Origin: Hepsetus odoe
Taxonomy: Eukaryota; Chordata; Actinopteri; Characiformes; Hepsetidae
Assembly: GCA_017165825.1 (NCBI GenBank)
Contig: CM029370.1
Location: 12,153,951 to 12,217,950, forward strand
Direction: 5' to 3'
DNA: 64,000 bases
Below are positions 11,694 through 23,929 of this stretch, piece after piece; position 1 is the first letter of the stretch; every line of letters starts with the position of its first letter. The notes beneath the pieces are model-generated. The model did not search any database and had not been told where the DNA came from. It was given only the letters and a program-made list of their open reading frames with translations. The position numbers and the translations under genes were made by a program.

Positions 11694-11756
11694 TACATTT
11701 ACGGCCTTTAGCAGACGCTCTTATCCAGAGCAACTTACAGGTCCTAATTGTTATTC
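11694..11756 (-). repeat. 3' tail of SINE family C
   Basis: Plus strand shows (ACATTT)n then GGCCTTTAGCAGACGCTC and TTATCCAGAGC, the reverse of the conserved tail hairpin of family C. That tail resembles the 3' end of L2-clade (UnaL2-type) LINEs. The adjacent LINE inserted next to this tail. Confidence 0.75.
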
Positions 11757-11787
11757 TTCTTCTTCTTTTTCTTTCGGCTGCTCCCGT

Positions 11788-11979
11788 TTAGGGGTCGCCA
11801 CAGCAGATCAACTGTCTCCATTTCTTCCTGTCTTTTGCATCTTCCTGCTTTAACCCGACCACCTGCATGTCCTCTCTCACCACGTCCATAAACCTCCTCT
11901 TTGGTCTTCCTCTTCTCCTCTTTCCTGGCAGCTCCATCCTCAACATCCTCCTTCCAATATAATCATCGTCTCTCAGCAT
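11788..11979 (-). pseudogene. C-terminal remnant of the RTE polyprotein
   Basis: A 63-codon open frame (…GKRRRGRPKRRF…) matches the usual C-terminal basic segment of this LINE family. It follows the stop of the 915-codon frame at 11986 but in another register. The roughly 45 residues that normally connect FLKMLRF-type sequence to this block are missing, so a small deletion with frameshift has cut off the C-terminus. Confidence 0.7.
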
Positions 11980-11985
11980 CTTCTC

Positions 11986-14733
11986 TCAGCAAAATCTCAG
12001 CATCTTTAACTCTGACACCTCCAGCTCCGCCTCCTGCCTTTTCGTCAGTGCCACCGTCTCCAACCCATACAACATAGCTGGTCTCACTACTGTCCTGTAA
12101 ACCTTCCCTTTTACTCTAGCTGGTACGCGTCTGTCACAAATCACTCCAGCCACTCTTCTCCACCCATTCCAACCAGCCTGCACTCTCTTCTTCACCTCTC
12201 TTCCACATTCGGCGTTATACTGAACTGTTGATCCCAAGTATTTAAACTCCTCCACCTTTGTTACCTCCACTCCCTGCATCCTAACCACTCCACTTTCTTC
12301 CCTTTCATTCACACTCATGTATTCTGTCTTTGCCCTACTCACTTTCATTCCTCTCCTCTCCAGAGCATATCTCCATCTCTCCAGGTTCTCCTCAAGCTGC
12401 TCCCTACTCTCACTACAGATCACAATATCATCAGCAAACATCATCGTCCACGGAGACTCCTGTCTAACCTCGTCCGTCAACCTGTCCATCACTACTGCAA
12501 ACAAGAACGGGCTCAGTGCTGATCCTTGATGTAATCCAACCTCTACTTTAAATGCATCCGTCACTCCCACTGCAGATCTCACCACTGTTACACTGCCCTC
12601 ATACATATCCTGAACTACTCTCACATACTTCTCTGTAACACCAGACTTCCTCATACAAAACCACAACTCCTCTCTAGGCACCCTGTCATATGCTTTCTCC
12701 AAATCCACAAAGGCACAATGCAGCTCCTTCTGACCTTCTCTGTACTTCTCCATCAACACCCTCAGAGCAAACATTGCATCTGTGGTGCACTTTCTCGGCA
12801 TAAAACCATACTGCTGTTCACTGATCCTCACCTCTTTTCTTAACCTAGCTTCTACTACTCTTTCCCATAACTTCATGGTGTGGCTGTTCAACTTTATCCC
12901 TCTATAGTTACTACAGCTCTGTGCATCACCCTTATTCTTGAAGATCGGTACCAGTACACGTTGTCTCCACTCCTCAGGCATCTTCTCACTTGCCAAGATT
13001 GTGTTAAACAATCTGGTTAGAAACTCAACTGCCATCTCCCCTAAACATCTCCATGCTTCCACTGGTATGTCATCCGGTCCAACAGCCTTTCCATTCTTCA
13101 TCCTCTTCATCGCTGCCCTTACTTCCATCTTGTTTATTTGCTGCACTTCCTGGTTAACTCTTCTCACATCATCCAGTCTTCTCTCTCTCACATTTTCTTC
13201 ATTCATCAGCTCCTCAAAGTATTCCTTCCATCTGCTCAACACGCTCTGTTCACCTGTGAGTACGTTACCATTTCTATCTTTAATCGTCCTGACCTGTAGC
13301 ACATCTTTCCCAGATCTGTCTCTCTGTCTAGCCAATCGGTATAGGTCCTTTTCTCCCTCTTTACTTTCCAACCTCTCATACAATTCAGCAAACACCTTAT
13401 CTTTGGCCTTCACCACTGCTTTCTTCGCCCTGCGGTTCATCTCCTTGTACATCTGTCTACTTCCTTCATCTCTCTGTATGTCCCATGTCTTCTTTGCCTC
13501 CCTCTTCTTTTGAATACACTCCTGGACTTCTTGGTTCCACCACCAGGTTTCCTTATCCTCTTTCTTCCTTCCGGATGTCACACCAAGTACATTTCTAGCC
13601 GTCTGCCTGATCACTTCTGCAGTAGTTTCCCAGCAATCCGGAAGCTCTTCAACACCTCCCAGTGCCCGTGTTAACTCCTGCCTGAATTCCACCTTACAGT
13701 CCTCCTCCTTCAGCTTCCACCACTTGATCCTCGACTCTGCCCTCACTTTCCTCCTCTTCTTGACCTCCAAGGTCATCCTACAGACCACCATCCTATGCTG
13801 TTTAGCTACACTCTCCCCTGTCACTACTTTGCAGTCTCTGATCTCTTTCAAACTGACCCTCCTGCAAAGAATATAATCCACCTGTGAGCATCTTCCTCCA
13901 CTCTTATACGTCACCCTGTGCTCCTCCCTCTTCTTAAAATAAGTATTAACTACAGCCATTTCCATCCTTTTTGCAAAATCAACAACCATCTGACCTTCAG
14001 CATTCCTCTCCTTGACACCATGCCTACCCATCACCTCCTCATCATCTCTGTTCCCTTCACCAACATGACCATTAAAATCTGCACCAATCACCACTCTCTC
14101 TCCCCTGGGTACACTCTCTATCACTTCATCTAACTCACTCCAGAATTTTTCCTTCTCTTTCCTCTTACAACCAACTTGTGGAGCATAAGCACTAACAACA
14201 TTCATTATCACACCTTCAACTTCCAGCTTCAAACTCATCACCCTCCCTGACACCCTCTTTACTTCCAAAACACTCTCCACATACTCTTCCTTCAGGATAA
14301 CACCTACTCCATTCCTCCTTCTATCCACACCATGGTAGAACAGTTTAAACCCCCCTCCAATACACCTGGCCTTACTACCCTTCCATCTAGTCTCTTGCAC
14401 ACACAAAATGTCAACCTTCCTTCTCTCCATCATATCAGCTAATTCTCTACCTTTACCAGTCATGCTGCCAACATTCAAAGTCTCTACCCTCACTTCCACT
14501 CTCCTCTCCTTCTTTCTCTCCTTCTCCCTCTGGACATGCCTTCCTCCTCTTCTTCTTCTTCTTTGGCCAACAGTAGTCCAATTTCCACCAGCACCCTGTA
14601 GGCTAACAGCACTGATGGCGGTCGTTGTTAACCCGGGCCTCGACCGATCCGGTATGGAATTCTGTATCGTTGTCCGCATATTGATTTGGCAAAGTTTTAC
14701 ACCGGATGCCCTTCCTGACGTAACCCTCCCCAT
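11986..14733 (-). CDS. LINE endonuclease-reverse transcriptase (RTE type)
   Basis: A 915-residue open frame encoding the retrotransposition protein. Residues 1-80 are a variable, arginine-rich leader (GQRRRRRGGR). An APE-like endonuclease follows from about residue 82: NVGS near 87-90, catalytic glutamate in QETRW near 114, and GADFNGHVG near 217-225. Reverse transcriptase covers about 560-800, with AFVDLEKAYDRVPR, GLHQGSALSPFLF and the catalytic FADD at 766-769. The frame is uninterrupted until a premature stop after LKMLRFC, where the C-terminal segment is lost (see 11788). It starts 5' at the first ATG after the leader; the true start could be internal. The protein is probably inactive or impaired, but it is the best-preserved mobile-element frame in the window. 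Confidence 0.9.
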   Translation of the reverse strand: MGRVTSGRASGVKLCQINMRTTIQNSIPDRSRPGLTTTAISAVSLQGAGGNWTTVGQRRRRRGGRHVQREKERKKERRVEVRVETLNVGSMTGKGRELADMMERRKVDILCVQETRWKGSKARCIGGGFKLFYHGVDRRRNGVGVILKEEYVESVLEVKRVSGRVMSLKLEVEGVIMNVVSAYAPQVGCKRKEKEKFWSELDEVIESVPRGERVVIGADFNGHVGEGNRDDEEVMGRHGVKERNAEGQMVVDFAKRMEMAVVNTYFKKREEHRVTYKSGGRCSQVDYILCRRVSLKEIRDCKVVTGESVAKQHRMVVCRMTLEVKKRRKVRAESRIKWWKLKEEDCKVEFRQELTRALGGVEELPDCWETTAEVIRQTARNVLGVTSGRKKEDKETWWWNQEVQECIQKKREAKKTWDIQRDEGSRQMYKEMNRRAKKAVVKAKDKVFAELYERLESKEGEKDLYRLARQRDRSGKDVLQVRTIKDRNGNVLTGEQSVLSRWKEYFEELMNEENVRERRLDDVRRVNQEVQQINKMEVRAAMKRMKNGKAVGPDDIPVEAWRCLGEMAVEFLTRLFNTILASEKMPEEWRQRVLVPIFKNKGDAQSCSNYRGIKLNSHTMKLWERVVEARLRKEVRISEQQYGFMPRKCTTDAMFALRVLMEKYREGQKELHCAFVDLEKAYDRVPREELWFCMRKSGVTEKYVRVVQDMYEGSVTVVRSAVGVTDAFKVEVGLHQGSALSPFLFAVVMDRLTDEVRQESPWTMMFADDIVICSESREQLEENLERWRYALERRGMKVSRAKTEYMSVNEREESGVVRMQGVEVTKVEEFKYLGSTVQYNAECGREVKKRVQAGWNGWRRVAGVICDRRVPARVKGKVYRTVVRPAMLYGLETVALTKRQEAELEVSELKMLRFC

Positions 14734-14934
14734 TTACCCGGGCTTGGGACCGGCACAAAGAAATACACTGGCTTGTGCATCCCTAGTGGCTGGGTTCAGG
14801 TCCTAATTGTTATTAACTGAAGATATTTTGAGGTCTTTGAGTTTGAGTTTAAGATCAAAATAAGAATATCAGGTAAGCAAACAGATTTTTCTGGTTTTTA
14901 TGTGTAAATCTTAAATTACATAGAACATAGCACA

Positions 14935-15290
14935 TTGTGTAACTATCCACACAGTTTTTAAAGTGAGCAAAATTATTAAGACAGAAAGTTTTAAAGTAAT
15001 ACTTCATACATACATGCATATTATTGTCCGGATGCATATCTCAGCAAAACTGTTCTGCTGCTATCACCATCAGTAAAGATTTCTGAACCTCTTCCAGAAG
15101 CAGCCAAGCAAACCCAGGCCATAACAGTGCCTTCCCTGTGCTACAAAAAAGAGTTTTTTATTTTGAACCAATGCTTTTTTCTCCGCACTTAGCCATTTCC
15201 ATCACTTTAGTTAATCTTTGTTTCATTGGTTCATAAAAGTAGTTTCAGAAGTATAAAATTTTTTTCATCTCTCTCCATAGACAGCTCTCT
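14935..15290 (-). mobile_element. Tc1-like relic fragment
   Basis: Same decayed family as 2836-3412, shown by 'gtgagcaaaattattaagac', 'cttccagaagcagcc' and 'aacagtgccttccctgtgct'. No open frame remains. Confidence 0.5.
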
Positions 15291-15956
15291 GGTCTTCACA
15301 GGTGAATTAGCTTAATAATAATAATAATAATAATCCTTTATTTATTTATTTAAATTGAGAGCTCAGTATGAATATGAAGAGCTGATATATAATTTAAATA
15401 ATCAGTCAAACAGAACAAAACTCCTGTCAAACAACAAATAGCTGCCAGGCTCTCATGTTCCAATACATTTGCACACTGATTCACAAGGCACCATGCTTAT
15501 GTAATCCAACATATCTAGATATCGATGCCATAAAATAAAAGCTGAAAATCTAATACCATACCATCCCATCCCATCTCTTGATCACAAACCCAAATGTCTT
15601 GCAAATACAATACTGTTACAATACTTTTGGAGAGGACAGTATTTCAATATCTTTCTCAGGTCTTCTGCAATTTTTTTGGATTGAAACACAATGAGTTGGA
15701 AATTCAAATTGTTGGAAAGGTTGCATTAAAGCGATTTAACAGGGATGGCTGGCTGTTGTAACACTATCAAGAAAATTAGTTTTATCAGTTGATGAAATGA
15801 CTAAGCAATTTTTTCTGTTTAGACATTGGTGAGTTTTTGTCCTTCGATAAATCACAAATCATTTAAAAACTGGGTTTTGTTTTTACTCTAGGTATCTTTT
15901 TGCACTATACTATATTTTTGGAGTAGCAATTTTTTATTACAAGTAAACAAAAACAG

Positions 15957-16210
15957 TGGGGCAGCGGTGGCCTAGTGGTTAGGGTGTTGGCCGCGTGATC
16001 GGCGGATCGGGGGTTCGAACCCCTTCCTGGTGGGTTGCCCTGAGGTACCCTTGAGCAAGGTGCCGTCCCCGTCCCGCTCCTCCCTGCGATGGGCTGGCGA
16101 CCTGTCCAGGGTGCGTCCCCCGTCCTCGCCCTGTGTGCGCTGGCTTGGACACCAGCACCCCCCCGCGACCCCGTTTGGGACAAGCGGCAGATAATGGATG
16201 GATGGATGGA
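15957..16210 (+). repeat. tRNA-derived SINE, family A, full length
   Basis: Head GGGGCAGCGGTGGCCTAGTGG with A-box-like TGGCCTAGTGG, B-box GGTTCGAACCCC, GC-rich body and (ATGG)n tail. Flanked by a 13-bp duplication TAAACAAAAACAG at 15944-15956 and 16211-16223. The sharp duplication and clean promoter boxes suggest a young copy. Confidence 0.92.
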
Positions 16211-16223
16211 TAAACAAAAACAG

Positions 16224-19200
16224 AGAAATTCAGAAATACTTTTTGACAGCACTGTAGCATAAATGATGTTAAACGTTTAGTTGACTTGCATTGTTGTTTA
16301 GCTGAGATTCCACTTATACTGTGAAAGACAAACACATAACAGACACACAAACACACTCATTTATATATTACAATATTATCTTATATCTTAGTAATATTTG
16401 TCCAGCATGAAACAAATGTAAATATTAACAGGTGTCACACAACTAGAAGGTATAGAAGCTTTTAAAAAATATTCTCTCAGATCAGAAGTTACCATCATCA
16501 CCATCACACTAACTTCGAAGAACACACCTGAAACATCTTACATAACACTGCTCTGAGGTCGGTATATTTGAGTCACAACCTGCTCAGAGCCAGTAACATT
16601 TGCAGGAAAAAGCCAGCCCAGATTGGCCTGGTTGTCTAAATAGTGTTTCAATGCGTTTAAACACTGTGGGTCTCAATGACAGGCAGACAAGAGGAAGCAG
16701 CACAATACGTGTCTCCCTGAGATTTGTTCTGATCCTAATCTATGCAGTCGTACATTTCCAGTATTTCTTCTGGCTTTGGAAATTCTTGATGGTAAAGGTT
16801 TAATGATGCTTTTGCTTAATGAGACATTTGGTCTTGTATTTAGACAGCTGTGACTGAAGAAGAAAACAAAGAGTAATTTGAGGTTAAAAGACATAACGAT
16901 ACAACAGCAACAGATGAAATGATATCAAAAAATCAGCATGAGAAAGTGGCTAGGGGAAATGAGGCAGATAGGGTGATTTTTTTTTTTTGTGTGTGGGTGG
17001 AGCTGTTATTTTTTGGTAACATGGAACACACCCAGAAAAGAGGGAGGCCAAAATACTGGGATTTCCAAGATTAATTTGCAGCTTGATCCTTATTTAGCTG
17101 TTTAAAATGCTGTAAAAGTCAAAAAGACAAACCTACTCATGGACGTCTTTTCTTAATTATTTTTCCTGTTTCCCATGATCTAGAATAATATTGAAATATC
17201 CCAGATAACAGGCCACACACTGCACTAGAGCTTCCAGTTACATCTAGCTAATACAGAAGGTATGGCCACATTTTGTGTCATTTTGTGGGTTATTTCTGTG
17301 TCATTTCTGTAATGACAGGATTCTTATATGAGCCATTTGCATAACATTTAAATGAAACGTAAGGTCCATTTGGTAAAGGTAGTAAATATCTTCTGTTTAC
17401 TAGTGAAGAAAATGTAGTTTTTCCTGACATTGTGTGCACTGAATGTAAGCTTTACAAGTCAGCTGCCTTAAATTCAGAGTAAGATTCAATTTAAGCTTTA
17501 GTTTTGGGCTCCAGTAAATTCCGTTCTTGATTAAAATACTATTTCTGTAATAAAAGACTATTCTAAAAGAAGATTTTGTTGGTATTCAAGCATGATGTAA
17601 ATGTTCTTGAATGTTGTAGGTGAAGTGAAATGTTTATGTAGTCAGTAGCGGCAATGAGATTATCTTTTCCACTTTGGACTGTGAGACTCATTAATACTCA
17701 TCACTCCTTTTAATGGTAAATAAAGATAGAAAAATTTGAATTATTGAAAACAATTGGAACTGATTCATATTTTAGGTGTTGTGGCTGTTGAACTGAAACC
17801 AGCAATGGGATCAGAAAACAAATAAGGAAAAGTAACAAATATATTTCTATATATATTCTGCTAATAAAGTGATAGTGTTGAACAAAACAAGCTCAATATG
17901 CAATATAAGAAGCACTCATCACCTGCCTCACTCTTTTTCTGTTTTTTTTTTTTTTTAAATAGAAATTGCTACTTTGATGGCTCATTTGCAGAGGCACAAC
18001 ATCTGGTTAAGTAAATCATCTCTGCTTGTAGTTTGGGGCATGTTCTGATGACAAAACCTAATATCTGCAATTCACCAACTCTGCATTTTAAAACATAAAA
18101 TATTATTGGGAATATACACAAAATGTTAATTTCATTATGCGATTTTTCTTTCACTCATAGGCACATATTGCACAACACCTGGGACACAATTGGGCCAAAT
18201 ATTTATTGTGTATGTTTCTACTACTTTCAAAATCTGCAGTCTCTGTAATGCATTTACATATCTATGACCAATTAAATCAGTAAATTCTATATTTTAATCA
18301 ATGAAATTAAAAGGAGAAAAACAGAAACTACATTTCTTTTGGAAACTGAACTTAGTTAGAAGCAAGAATATAAGAAAAAAATGTTTAACAAGGTAATCAC
18401 ATTGCCAGACTAATAACCATTTAAAGTAAACCAGCTTACAAAGTAAAATAAACGTATATAATACATATTTATATTAGATCTTTAATTTCCAGCATGTTTA
18501 TGTTTACTTCCCTGATGGCTATTCTGACAAACCAATCAGTAAAGTTAGTGAGTTAGTCTTTATTATAATGCATAGGATAGCTCTGAATAATTTACAATTA
18601 TATAACAAATATCATATAACGACTAGTATAAAATTTGATATTTTGGTTAACAGATTTTCATTGCTGGCCTCATATTTGTGTCTTAAATATGAACTTTTAA
18701 ATTAATTTTAGAAACAAAGTCCTAAAAGTTACATTTTTGGATGTTCTTTGTTTGCACTCATTTAATGCGCAACTGAAAGTGGAGCTAGAAATGTAAATGA
18801 ACAAAGTAAATTCAAACAGACAACACTGTGATACCATTAATAGAGGTCTTTTTCTGGAATAAGATGAATAGGAAGATGAATAGAGTTCTCATGATTCTGA
18901 TACAGGCATTTTAAGCAGAAAGAAGTTATACTGTATATGCATGAAACAGAGAAAAATTTATGTTATTCATTTTAACTAGTAAATTTTTTCAGCAGGCATT
19001 CACTTTTTTGGCAAGGTCTCACTTGTCTCATTAGACCTTGTGTGCTTCAAATCCCTCAAGCTGCTTTGCAAAGACCTACAGAAATATCTGACTTGCAAAG
19101 GCTACTGACGCACTGACTCATTCTGTAGTGTTTATGCACACCATTTATATGATGGGAGCCCAACGCTGGTGTTGGAGGGCTGATGCCCAGATTCTGTTTA

Positions 19201-20210
19201 TCAAACCCTATATCTGGAAATTGATATGTGAGTTGAATCAGGTGTGGTTGTGTGTGAACATCTCCAAAATTGGCTGCCAACAAGCCGTCCAGGGCTGAAA
19301 TTGTCCTTCCATGTAGGTAGGATGCCTAATTATTAACTTTTAGTCATAAGTTTCCTTCTCTGCATCTATAGCTTCTGTTGTCTGTTTTGTGTGTGAATTT
19401 TTTGTTTGCTGCTGGGTGTGGAGACCTGCATTTATCCACACATTTTGCCTGAAGGAGGCCATTTTTAAGCATTTTTAAACTACTTTTGGTGGGTGACCTT
19501 TAGATATATAGTTATGTGTAACGCTTGGGTGATGGTGTGGTCCAGACAAAGAATGACTCACTCTGCTCTGACTCACTGGGGCCTTTAACCCCTTGTCCAA
19601 TGAGACACACTTGACATCCTTGATGAGACGGCAGGTGTGTCCATTCAGATCAGAGCATAATTATGCTTGGTAATGTATTAAAAGTTCTCACACTTAAAAA
19701 ATGTTTGATGCAATTTTTTATTCTAAACAACACAAAAAAATACAATATTATAAATGTGCTGTCCAACATGTATTTACAGTGCATTCTTTTTGAATGGTTA
19801 CATTTCTGGATCTTTGAAAAACAAAAATACATCACATTTCTTCAGATAAGGCACAGTGATCATACTAATCATTGTAAACGGATACAAAGATACAAAGTCC
19901 CTAATGAAAATATACGATACCACAGTTCACACATATAAATTTCAGATGCCTAATCTCAAACAATACAGAACAATATGTTCAATAAATTATAGTACAATGA
20001 AAACTTCCTTAAGGAAGAAAAAGATGCATTAAAACATTGTTAATATACAATGCTGTCTATTAATTTAGTTCAAATACAGAAGAGCAAAGGATCAACCTCA
20101 GTCCTTGTACTTCTTTAGATTTTTTTTAATTCATGCTGTAGAAAACCAAGTCAATTTATGATTTCCGCAAAAGCTCTTTGCCTCTTAAAAAGTAATAAAA
20201 TAGTACCAGC
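16224..20210. other. Long intergenic stretch, no gene recognised
   Basis: AT-rich DNA between the LINE/SINE block and the 3' end of the E-selectin-like gene. The short open frames show no family resemblance or splice logic. Near 19056-19300 and 19520-19660 are slightly GC-richer islands that may be old repeat remnants. AATAAA signals for the minus-strand selectin lie at 20211-20216 and 19717-19722. Confidence 0.5.
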
Positions 20211-20295
20211 TTTATTCAGAATCACTAATTTAAAGAAGAAACACTGCACGGTATTGACAAATCACTCACTCAGAAATGGCTTGAAGTCATTTTGT

Positions 20296-23200
20296 TTATA
20301 TTAAGCTGTCAATGCTCTTGTAAACCTGCGGGGGTGACTCAAACTCAGAGTTACTGTAGAAAAAAGAAAAAAATACTTGAACAGCCTCAAATCACAACTG
20401 CAGTTGTCATCAAAAATATGCAGTGAAAAAAGAGCAGGATTTAATGAAAGCAGTAACTTACCTGAGGTCAAACTTTTCCGCTGTAAATAAAACAGTAATT
20501 GATATTTTTAACATTAGTTTTCTGTTATTCAACTTACTTCAATAATGCAAAATATAATAACAAACTTAAAAATGTATTACTGCTTAAGATTATCTACATC
20601 TTTATACCATCAATATACCAATAGCTTGATTATGCTATCTAACAAAACATTTTGATCTTATGTTTCAAATAAATGTAGCAATTTAAAAAAAGCACATCAA
20701 GACAGAGATTTCTTACCTTTCTGCTTGAGTTTCCTCATTATCCAAAGAGCCACAGCGAGGCTGGAAAAAGCAGTAGCGCCTCCTGCCACGGTCAAGCCAG
20801 TCACCAAGGGTGGACTAAACAGGGGCTCAGGAGCAGCTGGACAGAACAAGAAAAAAAGAAAATTAAAATAACAGCTCATGGGCTCTTCTTCTTGTGCCTT
20901 ATTTCATTCTTTAACTCTGAATCGGTGAGCAGCTCAAATTTAGTTTGATTGTTTTACCTTGGCACTCGGCTACCTCTCCAGACCAGTTGCCATTCATGTC
21001 GCATGTCACAACCTCAACACCAAGGAGACTGTAACCATTCAGACAGCTGAAGGAACATGAAGTGCTGAAGGTGGCTCTGTCAGAGGAACAGTTCATGAGG
21101 CCGTGGTCTGGCGGCTGGAGGTATGGGCATGTCAGCGCTGTGGATTGGTAACAGTGTGAAAAACCCACACGTACACAACTTGAATTTTTACTTATGTTTT
21201 TATCTCAAGTTCACGGAAATGAAGAGTGATACTTCACCATACCTGTGCAGTTTGGGACAGCCGAGTTCCATTCTCCTGTCTCTGTGCACTCAGCACTCGC
21301 TGTCCCCTGGAGCTCAAAGCCTCCGTCACAGCTGAAGTGACAAGTTGATCTGACTGTAAGGTCATCTAAGCTTTCACTGCATTCAGAGATTAAATGATCT
21401 CGCTCAACTGGCAACCTGCATCTGATAGCTGTGAAAATAGTGTTTACAGTGTTTATCACTGGTTTGGTTAAAACAAGCTTTTTCCATGGAGATCTTTCTT
21501 GTCTCAGGAATATTGTTGATGAAAATACAAATGTAGGCTTAGGGTTAAGACTTTCTCTTTTACCTTCACAGTAAGGCATCTCCTGGCTCCACCGTGCAGA
21601 CTCAGTGCAGGTCATTTCTTTCATCCCCTGAAGGTTGAACCCTTCATCACAGGTGAAGCTGCAGGTGCTGCTGTAACTGACACTGTCCCCACTGCAGCTC
21701 ATGCTGCCATTTGCAGGGGCTTCAAGAGGTAGGCAGCGAACAGCTGAGAGAGAAATTATTGGTCAGGTAAAGTAGATGTAGCCTTAAACAAGACTGCTTT
21801 GGGTTGTTCATGTTGTTCATCATCTTATATACTATAATTTTAAACTCAGTTGACATGCGGAAGGCAATGAGGTCATTTACATTTCAAGAGCTCTGTCTGA
21901 GAAGCTCAGAGTGGCAACATACTATTTTCAGCAAAAAAAAGTGTGAGGGTCACCACTTCATTGTTCTGAAAAAAGTAATTTTAAATAAGGTTTGTGTTAT
22001 TTTAATTTCTTACCTTCACAGGTGGGCTTTGAGTCGTTCCATTGTCCAGTGGCTTCACACTTCAGCTTGCTGGAGATTGATCCAGTTAGAGTGTATCCTT
22101 GCTGACAGGTAAACTCACAGGAGGACTGATAGCTGAATATTCCTAATGGATGATCACACTGCATGGAGGACTCTTGAAGAGATTCAGAGAGCTCAGAGCA
22201 CTGGACCACTGTTAAAAAAGGGCAAAATCGCAAAGAGGCACATGGATCATTTTAAACATTTAGAGCAAACCTACAGGACGAGAATAAATATAAATATAAT
22301 ATAGAAAAATCTGCTCACATTTAAAACATTTTGACCAAATATCATTGACAAACATGTAGATATATAAATATAGGTATTACTTTTTTGTTCTTTAACCGGA
22401 TACCAAAAAAGTCTACTCACGTTCACAGGTTGGGGGTGTAGCAGACCAAGCAGATGAAGCTTCGCACCGTGTTTTTTGTGAGCCAGCTAAGAAGTAGCCT
22501 TCACTGCAGGAATACTCACACTCAGAATCGTATGAGAAATTCCCATTACGGTGGACACAGTGGACACTGCCATACTCAGGATCAGAAATGTTCTCCGCTT
22601 TACATTTGACCACTGTAGATGAAAAAGATGAGAGTTAAAAGAAGATTCAAAATGTAGTAATGCTATCACTATACATAAAAGCCTTTAAAAATACCATAAG
22701 GAAATAATTTTGGACCAAAGTGTCAGATTAGGATTGACATTCTGAAAAGGATCTACTGTAAAATACCACTTACCATGCTCACACTTTTCTCCATAGAACC
22801 CCTCAAAGCATTGACATGTGTGGTTGTTGATGGTCTCCACACACTCTCCATGGTGGCTGCAGGAGTCCTCCTTGCACGATGCTGAGGGATGAAGGGAAAT
22901 TCTATAATTTTTTTCTTTGAATTTTTTTTTAACCATACATCTTCTTTACTAAAAGTTAAGTAATAAGTATTTCTTTAGGTTGCATTTCTTGAAATTCTAA
23001 TCTTGAATTTTTCACACATTATAGATAAACCGTTTCACTGAAGTCTTTTTCCCCTCCATATAACTTTTTAATTTTCATTCCAAACAGGACTTTGACAGTT
23101 TGCCGTATCAGAGTAAGGACATTAAAATCTTAAAATGGTCTTTTTTTTGCCAAAGTTAACAACATAGTGGTCACATACCAGTGAAGCAAAGTGCAGTCTT

Positions 23201-23846
23201 TTGTTTTGTGCAGGACTCATCATTCCATTTGCCTTCGTCCTTTGATCTCTTGATGTAAATCTCCACACAGTCTTCATTGTTCCGTCCATTATTGGGCTCT
23301 CTGCTTGCCCAATTCTCAGCTGCTGCCGTCAATGTCTTGTTGGTGCCCACCCAGGTCCAGCTGTTGTTGATCTTGCGGATCCCGATCCAGTAGTATCCTT
23401 TCACTTGTGGAAGGATATTGTTGAGATACTTGATTTCATCATGGTTCTGGATGGCCACCATGTCTGTGTAATGCTTCTTACACCATTTGCGAGCATCAGC
23501 CCAGTTCATGGTGGTGTTCGAGTAATTGTATGACCAACCTTCTACTGTTATCCACTGAGAAAGCACTGTGTTAAGAAGAAAACATAGGTTTGCTAAAATT
23601 CATTCAGGCACAGCACTGCAATCCAGCCAAAGCAATGAATGTCATTATAAAAACATTCAAAGTAAGTAAAAGCGTTACTTACTTGACAAGAGAAAGATGA
23701 AGGAGAATGAAATCTGTAAGGTCTTGGAGCTGTGAGCCTTGCAAAAGTTCTGTAGAAATTAAGCAGAATTTTAAGAAAATTAATACTTAGTTGCATGCCC
23801 CAAAATAAGGTTTTCTAAGACCTTTACTTACCATTGTAAGTGGCAT
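20296..23846 (-). CDS. sele: E-selectin-like adhesion receptor
   Basis: Complete gene of 568 residues. Exons: 23832-23846, 23683-23749 (signal peptide, ISFSFIFLLS), 23179-23565 (C-type lectin), 22774-22881 (EGF, six cysteines), CCP repeats at 22421-22612, 22014-22208, 21564-21743, 21243-21428 and 20958-21137, then 20717-20836 (transmembrane), 20462-20480 and 20296-20353 (tail and stop). Splice sites are GT-AG, and junctions from signal peptide to transmembrane are all phase 1, the selectin rule. The lectin has calcium and ligand residues EPNN, YYWIGIRK, VEIYIKR and WND. The tail ending SPPQVYKSIDSLI, preceded by AEKFDLSNSEFES, resembles the E-selectin tail more than those of L- or P-selectin. 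Human SELE has six CCP repeats and this has five. It mediates leukocyte rolling on endothelium. Symbol is by similarity; one-to-one orthology is not proven. Confidence 0.9.
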
Positions 23847-23929
23847 AATCTTTTTAGCTATGGTCAGTATATCAGAGTAGATGTAGAGCGTCTTTGTCAA
23901 TGGACTGTATAGCTCTGAGCTCGGAGTTC

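Larger units (their letters stand above)
11757..14797 (-). mobile_element. RTE-type non-LTR retrotransposon, almost complete
   Basis: About 3.04 kb, flanked by an 18-bp target-site duplication CAGGTCCTAATTGTTATT at 11739-11756 and 14798-14815. The 3' end is a short AAG-rich tail (CTTCTTCTTCTT on the plus strand at 11757-11768). The 5' leader contains the phrase 'gggcatccggtgtaaaac' seen in fish RTE/Expander-like elements. The long open frame and C-terminal remnant are described separately. The intact ends and duplication indicate a fairly recent insertion. The clade is assigned from memory of the QETRW endonuclease and FADD reverse transcriptase style, so RTE versus RTEX is not certain. Confidence 0.88.

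Noticed and set aside
12938..13513. 191-codon plus-strand frame
   Set aside because: Antisense shadow of the LINE polyprotein; composition reflects its codon bias.
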